A stretch of 64,000 bases of DNA from assembly GCF_019175385.1 (NCBI RefSeq), contig NC_083338.1:93641777-93705776 (forward strand), in the 5' to 3' direction. This DNA comes from Lycium barbarum (taxonomy: Eukaryota; Streptophyta; Magnoliopsida; Solanales; Solanaceae). Within the stretch, counting starts at the first letter, position 1, and each line of letters opens with the position of its first letter. The notes beneath the pieces were generated by a model. The model ran no database searches. It saw only the letters and a list, made by a program, of their open reading frames with translations, and was not told the DNA's origin. The translations under genes and the position numbers were made by a program. Shown in pieces: positions 1 through 11,749 of this stretch.

Positions 1-265
1 ATGGAAACTTGCGGCTCACCACTTGGAGCGAAGACTTCTTAGTATGCGGAAGACTTGCGGATGAGAGCTTCTCTATTTATTTTTCTTCATCCCTTTTGGC
101 TTCATGAAAACCCCTATTTATAGTTATAGAGGAGAGCTAGGGTATGTATATGATTGGTTGAACCATGTCATTTGAACATTTGGCGACATTTGAGTGGTTC
201 TTCTATTGACTTGACATGCCGTTTCACTTATGCACGTGGCACGATTTTATTGGTCCTTGACTTGA
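1..265 (-). repeat. Probable older LTR or promoter-like repeat, left part
   Basis: This sequence continues at 9996 once the element at 271-9990 and its target duplication are removed. Read on the minus strand it has a TATA-type box (TATAAATA, plus positions 115-122) followed by a leader-like stretch running to the window edge, as in the U3/R of an LTR. No termini and no coding sequence are visible, so the class is not established. A Copia-type LTR is possible. Confidence 0.35.
115..122 (-). promoter_or_regulatory. Candidate TATA box
   Basis: The minus strand reads TATAAATA followed by GGGG, a good plant TATA box. It lies in the presumed older LTR and would fire leftward out of the window. 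This is inferred from the motif only. Confidence 0.35.
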
Positions 266-270
266 CTTGG
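266..270. repeat. Target site duplication CTTGG, left copy
   Basis: CTTGG directly precedes the 5' LTR and recurs at 9991-9995 directly after the 3' LTR. A 5-bp duplication is the normal product of Ty3/gypsy integration, and it fixes both ends of this element. Confidence 0.9.
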
Positions 271-1920
271 CGTTATATCCCGTATTTTGGACTAGAAAAA
301 TTTAATCGTCCAACATGAGAAAATTTACCAGAGCCCGGAGAATTCGATCATATTCAAGGATGAAAATCGAGAGCTGGTGTACAAAGAGTTTGAGGTCCCG
401 AAATAATTTAGGACTTAACAAGTGTGACCACGGTGATTGAGAATAATATTTTGTGTGCACCAAAAGGGGCTATGGACTAGTGCTACATCACATAATCATG
501 GCAATGAGTATATAAAGTGTATTAAAAATAATCATTATTTAAGTAAATTGAGATCAAGAAATTAATTACGCGTGTAAGTGATTAAATGTTTGTTTGTATT
601 GGAGGTAAAGGAAATAAATGATAGGTGGTAAATGATATCACCACTCTTCCGTGTGGCAGCACCTAGAGCTAACACTCCTCACTTTTACATGTTTTATAAA
701 GGTGACACCTACAGGACAAATGGCATGCCATGAGAAATTTCATTCACTAGTATAAATATATACTTACATAATACATAGTCACGTTCCAGCCAAATTTCTC
801 ATGGAACTTGGATATCTACTTGATTATGTGGAATCCCTATTTTGACAAGGAGCAGCAACGTTAATTCTTGGCAGCAACATACTTGCCAACTTTGAGGAAG
901 CAAATTATAGTTTTTTTTTTTATCAAGAACAGCATACGGGTTTGTTCTCTATTTTGAGCTCGTTGTTCCGTCTTATTGTGTTGTTGAATCCGGGCTTTCT
1001 TCGAAGTGAGATAAGGTGGAAGAAGATTATTTCTTGGCATATGAGGTAATAATTCTCCTATTCTTGATATATTTAAATTCATCTAGGTCATAGCTAAATT
1101 GTGGGGACTGATGAAATAAACGCGAACTTGCGAATAGAATTGTCATTTGATAGAATTGGAGTTGTGGGCTATTTTTTTGTTGTTGTAATTATATGATATA
1201 AGGTTGAGATTTATGGTAAATGATGCCCTTATCATATTGAGAATATTTTTAAGGTTAAGAAAGAAACATAAGAAAAGGTGCTATGAAGTATACAGATTGT
1301 AATTCGAGCTTGTCGCTCGTTATAGAGTATTATGAAATTGTTACGGACATGCATGTTGTGTTTTTGAGATTTAATTGTTGTTGGGCTGTTGTGGTGATAT
1401 AATGAATTAGGAGATACTAATGATATAGGGGAGATGCTGCCCGTTTCGTTTTAGAATTAAGTTATCGATTAATACATATGATATACGAAAGCCTTCTTAA
1501 GTCACGTGCATATTCTTACGATTATAGGTTTGGCATATTAATTGTCGAAATTCGTGGGGACTGAGTTCTTGAATGAAGTGAGGTATGTAAAGTTAACCCT
1601 TCTTTCTTTTGGCATGATCTTTATGAAACAAACAGACGACGTATATGTATGATTTCAAAGAAGCTCCTATTCTTAGAGCCACTAGGATGGCTAATGTTCT
1701 TGACTCCCAGAAGCTATTTCATTATGTCTTGATACGTGTATATGATTCCAAAAGCTCTATTTTGATATAATCCATAGTGATATTCGAAAGGTACTTGATA
1801 TGACTATTGCCTTGATTTTCAAATGATAGCTCGTTTTGATTATTCTATCGAGTCTCAGATGTGTTTTAACTTGCATATGGTTTCTCACTACTCTGCTCGT
1901 GCATGCCTCAATATATCTTT

Positions 1921-2003
1921 CACTGAGTCCCGGGCCAGGACACGTTTTCGTGCACAGTTTCACTGCATTGTCACCGAGTCCCTCACTAGAGGGCCGGGAC
2001 ACG

Positions 2004-2047
<44 letters not shown>

Positions 2048-2199
2048 GATGAAATGATGATGTGATGATATGGTGATGTGATTATGGCGCCAAGGATGAC
2101 TTTATTCACCGAGTCCCTCACTAGAGGGCCGGGACACGTTATATATATATATGATGATGATATGATTGTATCACCGAGTCCCATAATGGGCCGGGTATG
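1921..2199 (+). repeat. Hairpin-module repeats in the LTR
   Basis: Four diverged copies of a GAGTCCC...GGGCCGGG module start at about 1921, 1972, 2107 and 2172. Two contain the hairpin CCCTC-ACTA-GAGGG (1980-1993 and 2115-2128) and one contains the near-palindrome CCCATAATGGG (2180-2190). The same modules recur in the 3' LTR at about 9015-9270. Confidence 0.7.
2005..2043. repeat. (TA)n microsatellite
   Basis: About 39 bp of TA repeat lie inside the 5' LTR. The matching tract in the 3' LTR (about 9100-9118) is only about half as long, so the repeat has changed length since insertion. Confidence 0.9.
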
Positions 2200-2330
2200 A
2201 AATATGATATTGACATGCATTATTTATGTTTCAAAAGGCAAGTGTTTTGGGTATTCTGGATGTTATCCTTGTCTCCTGTACTCCCTATTTCAGTTATGAT
2301 CCGTTTACTGTATTTCATGCTTTATATAGT

Positions 2331-2366
2331 CAGTACATATTCCGTACTGACCCCGTTTTTTCGGGG
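2331..2366 (+). other. Conserved double hairpin in LTR
   Basis: CAGTAC (2331-2336) and GTACTG (2344-2349) form a 6-bp stem with a 7-nt loop. It is followed at once by CCCCG (2351-2355) and CGGGG (2362-2366) around a T-rich loop. The same arrangement with different stem bases occurs in the type-1 LTRs (for example 15097-15136). Confidence 0.55.
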
Positions 2367-2918
2367 GGCTGTGTTTCATGCCCGCAGGTAGAGACAGTCG
2401 GTTTGGTGACCCTTCAGCATAGGACTTCTACTCAGCTGTTTTGGAGAGCTCCGTTGTTCCGGAGTCTAGACTTTTTATTCAGATCTTATGATGTATATGT
2501 ATATGTTTATCCAGGGGTACGGCGGGGCCCTGTCCCGTCATATTTCGCTATCGATACTCTTAGAGGTCTGTAGACATATGTGTGGGTTGTGTATAAGTTC
2601 TGTTCAGCTGTGTCTATATGATGTGCTGTGATATGATGTCCGTCTGCAGTGGCAGCCTTTTCGGCTTACATAGGACATGATATTGATGAGTAGTGGCAGC
2701 CTTGTCGGCTTGCGCATCGTCTTATGATTTGATCAGTTGGACTCCTCAGGGGACAGTTTATCTGAATATACATATATGACGACGTTATGAACCGTTGGAG
2801 TTCTTTTTCAAGTTTCCATACTACTCATAGATTCATTTTGGTTATATGTAACAGGTTCGTATACGGGTGCCCAGTTCGGGCACTAGTCACGGCCTACGGG
2901 GTTGGGTCGTGACAAAAG

Positions 2919-2930
2919 TGGTATCAGAAC
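2919..2930 (+). other. Primer binding site (initiator tRNA-Met)
   Basis: TGGTATCAGAAC lies four bases after the LTR end and matches the plant initiator-Met PBS TGGTATCAGAGC with one change. It would prime minus-strand DNA synthesis. Confidence 0.85.
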
Positions 2931-5900
2931 AGTTCATCCTCGGAGTGTCTACAGACCGTGTCTAGTAGAATCTTGTTTATCGATGTGTTGTGCACCACAT
3001 CTATAAACAGGAAGCTACAGGACATTTAGGATGTTACCTTTCTTTCATATCTAAGATCGTGCGATAGAGCCCAGCCATAGGAAATGAAATTCCTTATACT
3101 AACCTTTGATTGCAGCTGAAAAACGACATCGACAGAAGAAAGCGACTGATTATATTGGAAGTTACAAAGTACACAGGTAAGTAACGGTGCGAAAGAGGCA
3201 TGTCGGATAAGGTAAGAATATTGAGATATGATTGAAATGTAAAGTTGAAGGATGAAAGAGAAGGTAGATGGAAAGGTATAACAGGAAAGATCGTTAAAGG
3301 ATCAGGTACGTATCGAGGTGCGATATGTGAGGTAAGTTCCGACACCTTTATACTTTTTACTGGAAATTGGGAGCCCTGTGTGGCTATGATACGATATGAT
3401 ATATGCGTATATATGTTGGCCTTGTAAGGCATTGTTGGTATTTCCTGCGTGCAGGTTTTGGTATAGTAAGAAGTACAGAGGAAACTCTGCCCAAATTTTC
3501 CCAGAAATAGAAAAAGGAGAATGAGATATAAGTTCATACTATGTCTTGAAAGTCGATACCAATAGGGCAAAATTTATTATGTTGGATTAAAGCTTTAAGA
3601 GATACCCTTCATGTCATCCGTAAGAGGCACCATTGTTATTTGAAATTTTTTATTTCGAAGAAGCGTATATGAGCAGCAAATTCGCAGTTCATTTGGACGG
3701 ACCAGAATATCTTCCAACCACATTTTGCCTTAGAAAAAGCTCATGTTGAAGGGCAAAAACGTCTAGCAATTAAGTTTCACTCTATTGGAAGAGTACAAAG
3801 CATACAACAATTAGTTTGTGAACTAAATAGTTCGTTCATAACCCAAAAACAATTCTGAGGGTAAACTATGTGAGTTAAGCGATGCAAGTCTTGTGGTGCT
3901 TGTCGAATTCTAGTTCTCCTTGTGCGGTTTCGGAGGACGCTTCATGGTGACGTAACCTTGGAGTGGGAGTGTTCTCGTGTTCTTTGAGTTTATTAGTTTT
4001 AATCAACTAATTGGAGATGGAATTCGTGGATGGAAAACTCAAACTTGTGAGCTGTCATGGATCATGTGTTCCACGTGTTATTGATGAGATGCTAGGATAA
4101 TTTGGAAGTGCTTGCGACACTAAGATATGGTTTAGAAAAGGTGGCAGATCTTAACAGAATGTTATATTGAGGTATCGATTGAACTGATAAGCAGGGATAA
4201 ATTACGACGAGTTTACAGTTAAAAGGAGTAATAGTATGATTGAGATAAAAGTACGGAGGAGGAAGAATTATGGAAAATTATGAGGGTATTGATAAGACAG
4301 TTTATGAGATATTAAGGATAAGATTGATCAGAAAGGGTGAAGGGTTAAGTATGCCTAGTCCACGGAGTGTAATTAAAACATAGTAAGAATCGTGAATAAG
4401 GTTAAGAAGTGTTACGTTATAGGATGGATTACGAGCAGGATGTAATATGAATACCATAAGGATTGCTATAGAAATGAGTAAAGCCTAGCAAAGAAATAAC
4501 TAAAGAAAATGATGTGATTAGTGTGAAACGGAAAAGCAAATGTAGAACGAATAAGAAAGACTTACAAAAGATCTATAGGGAAAGTTCAGAATAGAAGTCA
4601 AGTGGTAACGAAGGTGCAAGCGAGCACAGGAAGAGAAGGAGTTAATAGAAGGAAGAAGATAAGAAGAAAGCGAGTGGGAATAAAGTGTAGCGATATGTTA
4701 TGACGTGTATAGCTAAGAAAACGAGTAAAATAAGCAACAGAATTGGAAAGATCAAACTAAAGGAAGATGAGCAACAAGGCAGAATGAGTGCCAGAAATGA
4801 CTGGTATGATAAGAATAAATAGGGATGAACAGAATATGTTTTGAAAATGAGAAAGGGGTTATGTGAAAGCAGTGTTTCCCGAAGGATACAGGGGTAGCAT
4901 GAGATCCCTCGTGCACAAAATAAAAGATGGACATAGACTGGAGAAATGAAAGGAATACTAAAGGAAGCACCCAAGACAGACGTAATTAATTGGGTATGAG
5001 TATGGGATAAAAGGGAAATATATAGCTACGAACTTAAGGTGTAGTACGACGAGAAGGTGATAAGACAAGACCACTATTAAGACGAATTTGATATGATTTT
5101 GAGTAAGCCAGAAGTTAGTGTTGGGTATACAATAAGGGTGAAAAAGCATGAGGCGTAAAGGAATACTGCGTGTATGTGACTTCACCTCGGAAATAGTGAA
5201 ATCCTTAAAGGACAAGGATTATGGAATTGCGAAACAACTGATGCATTGTGAATTTATTAAAAGAAACAGATGATGTCCGTTGGGGTAAACATAGTGTTAT
5301 AGGAAAGGTTGGGACACTTATCATCAGAATATAAGTGCTACCTAATTGAGAATTTGAAACGACTATAAGCACTAGCTAATTACTGATCGGAATAAATGGA
5401 ATGTGGCGTTGGATAAATTGCTACATTAATTATATTACTCGAATACCAACCATCAGATAAGATTTTATACTATATATCGAGAGTTCTCATCGCTTCGTGA
5501 TTTGGTTAAGGTTTGGTACGTGGGGAAACAAAGTTATAGATGATAAAGAAAAGACATGGATATGGTATAAGTATAACCCCAAAGGGGGGAAGCGGGTGAA
5601 AGCAAAGTAAGCATAAATGGAAACAATTGACACTGAAATATATTTGATATAGATGCTTAAATTTCAATTGAGATCCCTTGCTGAAACAAATTAGTAAGGT
5701 CTGAAAGCTAGCAATAAATGGATAGAAGCCAGGATGGTGTTTGAGACAGTGCTGAGAATCATTGTAAAGGTCTTGAATGATATGACATTAGAAAATGGAT
5801 GCTTATAAAAATAAAGAATACGACAAGAAAATGGTAACGAGCAGCTTAAGAGATATTATAAAGGATAGCAAGGCCTGGATTAGAGGTTAAGATGTTGGTA

Positions 5901-7329
5901 ACGGAGTTATTGACTAATGATATTGTGACACATAAGTATCAAAGGAGAAAGGATAGGAAAACTTTCCTATAGAAGGATATGAGAAAACCAAATGGTGAAT
6001 AGAGGAAATGGAAGGAGTATGACAAGAAAGGCTACGAACGAGTGTTAGTATGGGAATGTAAAACATAATGAACCAGGAGAAGGAAGGACTACAACTAAGA
6101 TTGAACATACTTTGTACAAATTGTACAAGAATAGTTATGCAACCTACGAATATTTGTATGCTAAGGATGAGACCAAGTGAGTACTTGATAAGAAGAGTAA
6201 GGATTCAGTAATAACAATGTGGTTACGATATTTTGGATACATTAGGGAAAGGTGTAAGATGGTTTGAACCAAAGTATCAAGCTGAAATTAATACTGAGGG
6301 CAAAAGCCATAGTTGAGCCTTGATATTAATTGAAAGATATAAGAGGAGAATGTAAGGTCTGCATAAAAACTAGTGAGACGACGCTAAGGTACTTTTCGGG
6401 CTGATTTGAACACTTACGCATATTTTGACGCGTGATAAGAGAACTAAGAGTAAAATCTGGGTAAAGAGCCAATAGAAGAGTTTGAAGTAAAGATAAAAAA
6501 ACGACATGAGACAATATTCCTAGAATGTTACAAGTTGGATTAAAGGAAATTACGAAATGATTTAACCGAGACAATCAGAACAAGAGAGTTACTAGATGAC
6601 AGTGAAGTTATAATATGAGGGAACCCTAGCGCTATTTGATTGCCAACCCTAAAGATCGAGATCAAGAACTAAAAGCAAGTGATAGTTAAAAACCTTTAAA
6701 CGAAAGTCAGAAAGTGACACATGATGCTGAGGATTCCAGAATACGGACTGTAACAGCGGAGTAAAGCAAGGATATTGGAGTACAAAAATGTTACCCCCTG
6801 GGAAATTTCGTTCTACTCGTAGAACCTACAAAGGGTCTACAAGTTACCAGAGGCATGCAATACTCCAGGGATATTAAAGTCTAATGAACCGACGAGGGAC
6901 GTTTGCGCGTTATAAAAAAGAAAAAAAAATATTATTAAGAGATAAGATGAAGGGAACGATATCTTAAGGGAGCAACTATAGGAGAAAAAGGAGTCTAGTT
7001 ATGACTACGTGCACCATGAGTACAAGTCCGAATCAATCAGTGACAGTACAACTGAACCCTATGCAGACAAGAGAGACAGTAACATTTCAGTAGAAGAACC
7101 CGCAACACTATTGACAACCGACTGCGAAATAAAGAAGAGAGTAAAGACAATGACATGGAATTATTACCTCGAGAAGCAACAAAAAGAGGAAATATTACAG
7201 GAATGACTATATAGAGATCTGGGATGCGTTATAGTAAATTATATCGAATCGACAAACGGAAGAGGTATGTGAAGGGCATAATTAAATAAGAGAACACTTG
7301 AGAAAGTATTGGGAGTTCAGGACCAGTTT
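2931..7329 (+). other. Non-coding, purine-rich interior of the element
   Basis: This is about 4.4 kb with no recognisable gag, protease, RT or integrase in any frame. From about 4200 to 6900 the plus strand is strikingly rich in A and G and poor in C; in the line at 4621-4680, 51 of 60 bases are purines. Open frames in this stretch are short and lie mostly on the minus strand, as expected by chance from such composition. A splice-acceptor-like TTTGATTGCAG ends at 3115, where gag would begin in the coding relatives. Confidence 0.7.
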
Positions 7330-7366
7330 AACATTCGAGGACGAATGTTCTAAAGGGGGGGAAGGA
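7330..7366 (+). other. Pre-PPT hairpin and polypurine tract
   Basis: AACATTCG (7330-7337), loop AGGA, CGAATGTT (7342-7349) form a perfect 8-bp stem. The purine run at 7352-7366 then abuts the 3' LTR. The purine run is the expected plus-strand primer. The hairpin recurs in all the other chromoviruses here. Confidence 0.8.
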
Positions 7367-9990
7367 TGTTATATCCCGTATTTTGGACTAGAAAAATTTA
7401 ATCGTCCAACATGAGCAAATTTACCCGAGCCCGGAGAATTCGATCATATTCAAGGATGCAAATCGAGAGCTCGGTGTACAAAGAGTTTGAGGTCCCGAAA
7501 TAATTTAGGACTTAACAAGTGTGACCACGGTGATTGAGAATAATATTTTGTGTGCACCAAAAGGGGCTATAGACTAGTGCTACGTCACATAATCATGGCA
7601 ATGAGTATATAAAGTGTATTAAAAATAATCATTATTTAAGTGAATTGAGACCAAGAAATTAATTACTCGTGTAAGTGATTAAATGTTGGTTTGTAATGGA
7701 GGTAAAGGACATAAATGATAGGTGGTAAATGATATCACCACTCTTCCGTGTGGCAGCACCTAGAGCTAACACTCCTCACTTTTACATGTTTTATAAAGGT
7801 GACACCTACAGGACAAATGGCATGCCATGAGAAATTTCATTCACTTGTATAAATATATACTTACACAATACATAGTCACGTTCCAGCCAAATTTCTCATG
7901 GAACTTGGATATCTACTTGATTATGTGGAATCCCTATTTTCACAAGGAGCAGCAACGTTAATTCTTGGCAGCAACATACTTGCCAACTTTGAGGAAGCAA
8001 ATTATAGTTTTTTTGTTTTATCAAGAACAACATACGGGTTTGTTCGCTATTTTGAGCTCGTTGTTCCGTCTTATCGTGTTGTTGAATACGGGCTTTCTTC
8101 GAAGTGAGATAAGGTGGAAGAATATTATTTCTTGGCATATGAGGTAAGAATTCTCCTATTCTTGATATATTTAAATTCATCTAGGTCATAGCTAAATTGT
8201 GGGGATTGATGAAATAAACGCGAACTTGCGAATAGAATTGTCATTTGATAGAATTGGAGTTGTGGGCTATTTTTTTGTTGTTGTAATTATATGATATAAG
8301 GTTGAGATTTATGGTAAATGATGCCCTTATCATATTGAGAATATTTTTAAGGTTAAGAGGGAAACATAAGAAAGGTGCTATGAAGTATACGGATTGTAAT
8401 TCGAGCTTGTCGCTCGTTATAAAGTATTATGAAATTGTTACGGACATGCATGTTGTATTTTTGAGATTTAATTGTTGTTGGGCTATTGTGGTGATATAAC
8501 GAATTCGGAGATACTAATGATATAGGGGAGATGCTGCCCGTTTCGTTTTAGAATTAAGTTATCAATTAATACATATGATATACGAAAGCCTTCTTAAGTC
8601 ACGTGCATATTCTTACGATTATAGGTTTGGCATATTAATTGTCGAAATTCGTGGGGACTGAGTTCTTGAATGACGTAAGATATATAATGTTAACCCTTCT
8701 TTCTTTTGGCATGATCTTTATGAAACAAACAGACGACGTATATGTATGATTTCAAAGAAGCTCCTATTCTTAGAGCCACTAGGATGGCTAATGTTCTTGA
8801 CTCCCAGAAGCTATTTCATTATGTCTTGATACGTGTATATGATTCCAAAAGCTCTATTTTGATATAATCCATAGTGATATTCGAAAGGTACTTGATATGA
8901 CTATTGCCTTGATTTTCAAATGATAGCTCGTTTTGATTATTCTATCGAGTCTCAGATGTGTTTTAACTTGCATATGGTTTCTCACTACTCTGCTCGTGCA
9001 TGCCTCAATATATCTCACTGAGTCCCGGGCCAGGACACGTTTTCGTGCACAGTTTCACTGCATTGTCACCAAGTCCCTCACTAGAGGGCCGGGACACGTT
9101 ATATATATATATATATATTTATGATGAAATAATGATGTGATGATATGGTGATGTGATTATGGCTCCAAGGATGACTTTATTCACCGAGTCCCTCACTAGA
9201 GGGCCGGGACACGTTATATATATATATGATGATGATATGATTGTATCACCGAGTCCCATAATGGGTCGGGTATGATATATGATATTGACATGCATGATTT
9301 ATGTTTCAAAAGGCAAGTGTTTTGGGTATTCTGGATGTTATCCTTGCCTCTTGTACTCCCTATTTCAGTTATGATCCTTTTACTGTATTTCATGCTTTAT
9401 ATACTCAGTACATATTCCGTACTGACCCCCTTTCTTCGGGGGGCTGTGTTTCATGCCCGTAGGTACAGACAGTCGGTTTGGTGACCCTTCAGCATAGGAC
9501 TTCTACTCAGCTGTTTTGGAGAGCTCCGTTGATCCGGAGTCTAGACTTTTGATTCAGATCTTATGATGTATATGTATATGTTTATCCAGGGGTACGGCGG
9601 AGCCCTGTCCCGTCATATTTCGCTATCGATACTCTTAGAGGTCTGTAGACATATGTGTGGGTTGTGTATAAGTTCTGTTCTGTTGTGTCTATATGATGTG
9701 CTATGATATGATGTCCGTCTGCAGTGGCAGCCTTGTCGGCTTACATATGACATGATATTGATGAGTAGTGGCAGCCTTGTCAGCTTACGCATCGTCTTAT
9801 GATTTGAACAGTTGTGACTCCTCAGGAGACAGTTTATCTGAATATACATATATGACGACATTATGAACTGTTGGAGTTCTTTTTCAAGTTTCCATACTAC
9901 TCATAGATTCAGTTTGGTTATATGTAACAGGTTCGTATACGGGTGCCCAGTTCGGGCACTAGTCACGACCTACGGGGTTGGGTCGTGACA
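7367..9990 (+). repeat. 3' LTR of the non-autonomous element
   Basis: It begins TGTTATATCCCG and ends GGGTCGTGACA. It is collinear with the 5' LTR throughout and is followed by the TSD CTTGG. It keeps the canonical TG that the 5' copy has lost. Confidence 0.9.
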
Positions 9991-9995
9991 CTTGG
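9991..9995. repeat. Target site duplication CTTGG, right copy
   Basis: A perfect repeat of 266-270, directly after the 3' LTR. Confidence 0.9.
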
Positions 9996-10260
9996 CACGC
10001 CATGTCATTCGACACATGGCGTGGACCTTGGGCTAATAGAGTGGACTCATTATTTGAAGACCAACTCAATGGACTAAGCCCAATAAAATTGGACTTTACT
10101 TTAAATCCATGTCTTGGACTTAAATAATTTAACCCTTATTCCGACTTGATATTTCTTGAACATGAAAATTTATCCAAATTAAATATGGATCAATTCCACA
10201 AAATTCATATGCCTACAAGGATGTCTTACGATTCCCTTCCTGTGTAAGTTGGCCTAGCCT
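9996..10260 (-). repeat. Probable older LTR, right part
   Basis: This is the continuation of 1-265 across the insertion. It has the CATGTCATTCGACACATGGC type of sequence and an AT-rich tail. On the minus strand it would lie upstream of the TATA box at 115-122, so it would be U3. Its outer end could not be placed. Confidence 0.3.
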
Positions 10261-11689
10261 AATCCCTCAGTAATCTATTTTTCCTTGGTTCAACGTCATC
10301 AAATTGATCTTCCATGATAGGGTTCTGATTGTCTTCTCTATTAGGACATATTCCTTAATTATTTTCCATGTCAGTTTGATTTATGTCAAGGCTTTGACCG
10401 CATTTTGCTGCTAGTTTCTTCAATCGACTCAAAGTTTTGTTTATTTCAGGATCAAGGTCAACTGTATCTTTTGATGAAGAACGGGTCATATACCTCTTTC
10501 AATTTTTGCACACAAGTTAACCAGTTAATAATAAATAAATTGTTCTCAAGTGGTAACAAAATAATTTTATCTAAAGTAGATTCTTCCAATAAACTGCTCC
10601 GAAAATTTGATGAGTATCTGACGTATATAAATTTTATGCGCGTATTTTGTCAAAATTTTAATATAGAAAGATGTTAGTCCGCAGGGATTGGTTAATCTAA
10701 TCTTGCAAATGAATTTTATTTAAATTACGATTTGAGAAGATAAGAAGATGAATGGAATGGTACAAATGATTACTTCTACAAACAGAACTTAGAGAAAATA
10801 TATTTTTCTTTTCACAAATAAGACGAAGAGTGTTGAGACTCTGACTTCACTTGATATTTCAAATATAAGATAGAGTTATTTGTTCTCCAAATTTTCTATT
10901 TCTTAAAGATCTTGCAAACGTCTCTTGCGATTAGCATTTATATATTATCACTTAAGCTGATCAATTAATTGTACTCTTGCGATTATACAAATTAACTTTC
11001 AAAATAAGCAATATTAAATACCTGAAATATATTCTAGCACTGAAACATGCTCTTTTTAGCGAGCCACTTTTGATTAACTCTCTTGTTATAACTAATTAAT
11101 ATTAGAATTGCTCTTGCGATTACAAATCTTTTCTTTTGTAATCAAAGTTACACATGCAGCAGGTAGATGAGATTGCGACAATCACTTATTTGTACTACGA
11201 TTAACCATATTACTTCTTTCGCTCTTTCGATTACAAATAGTAAAATTTAAGACATAATATAAAATAGACAAATGTCGCAAACTAAAGTAGCATCAACTGC
11301 TGAAGCCGACTACATATAAAACTTTCAGACCAAATATATGAAATTGAAGAACAATTACTACATTATAATGAAGTATCAAGTTTGAGTCATTTCTCAACAC
11401 GAGAACATTTACTCCATAGTAGAACAGTTACAACTACAAGAATTAGTACTTTCCACCAAATAAGAAAATAGAAAAATATATCCAAGATGAATAATTTTCA
11501 CTATTTAATTATAAATCGGGAGTAAAAACTAATTTCAGAACTGTTATTTTGAAATACCAAGAGCTACACTTAATTTATTTGCTTAGAAACTTTAAACAAA
11601 GATCCAAAGAAAATGAAAGAAGATAAATGAACCAAAGAAGAAGTTGTAAACATATTTCTCATTGTCCAGTCAAGTGATGGAGTTAACGA
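10261..11689. other. AT-rich DNA of unknown origin
   Basis: No gene or known element is recognised. One 90-codon open frame (10405-10677, plus) has no familiar motif and the low-complexity amino-acid content of AT-rich DNA. The only structure noted is the scattered CTCTTGCGATTA motif, listed separately. Confidence 0.5.
10922..11233 (+). repeat. Dispersed CTCTTGCGATTA motif
   Basis: Exact copies lie at 10922-10933, 10974-10985 and 11111-11122. A one-mismatch copy lies at 11222-11233 and a weaker relative near 11195. Two copies continue as ACAAAT. Spacing is irregular (about 50-140 bp), so this is not a simple tandem repeat. The function is unknown. Confidence 0.6.
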
Positions 11690-11749
11690 TGGGTTGATAG
11701 ACCCTAGAGACTAAAGGTTTCAGGCTAAGCAGGACTAAGGCAGAGTATC
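11690..11749 (+). pseudogene. RTE-type LINE ORF2 fragment, upstream side
   Basis: Reading forward from 11704 gives L-E-T-K-G-F-R-L-S-R-T-K-A-E-Y, a typical stretch of the reverse transcriptase of plant RTE-clade LINEs. The frame is cut at 11749 by the minus-strand chromovirus. The next residues (LECKFSG) resume at 58659, after the GTATC duplication. Upstream sequence is too decayed to follow. Confidence 0.65.
11745..11749. repeat. Target site duplication GTATC, left copy
   Basis: GTATC precedes the LTR end at 11750 and recurs at 58654-58658 after the far LTR. It brackets the whole minus-strand element together with everything nested in it. Confidence 0.88.

Larger units (their letters stand above)
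271..2914 (+). repeat. 5' LTR of the non-autonomous element
   Basis: The left end pairs with the TGTTATATCCCG start of the 3' LTR, but here its first base is C, so the canonical TG has decayed to CG. It ends in GTCGTGACA. It contains the repeated GAGTCCC...GGGCCGGG hairpin modules (1921-2199), an AT dinucleotide run (2005-2043), and the CAGTAC/GTACTG double hairpin (2331-2366). A hand comparison of the first 200 or so bases with the 3' LTR shows about five substitutions and one indel, which suggests moderate age. Confidence 0.9.
271..9990 (+). mobile_element. Complete non-autonomous LTR retrotransposon (LARD-like)
   Basis: Two near-identical LTRs (271-2914 and 7367-9990) flank a 4.45-kb interior. 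A primer binding site follows the first LTR and a polypurine tract precedes the second, with a perfect 5-bp TSD outside. The interior has no gag or pol; its longest open frame is about 158 codons and resembles nothing I know. The leader after the PBS resembles that of the coding chromoviruses in this window (shared GTGCGATAGAG), and so does the hairpin before the PPT. It therefore looks like a derivative that kept the cis signals and lost the genes. Mobilisation in trans by a chromovirus is inferred. Confidence 0.88.

Noticed and set aside
3094..3570. 158-codon minus-strand open frame in the gene-less element
   Set aside because: It lies opposite purine-rich non-coding sequence, where minus-strand stops are rare by composition. 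The peptide is low-complexity hydrophobic with no known domain.
4642..5215. Minus-strand open frames of 110, 72 and 85 codons that look membrane-like
   Set aside because: They overlap each other in several frames, are driven by the same purine bias of the opposite strand, and show no start context or homology I recognise.
10405..10677. 90-codon open frame in the AT-rich region
   Set aside because: No motif, no neighbouring exon structure, and composition expected from AT-rich DNA; not called as a gene.
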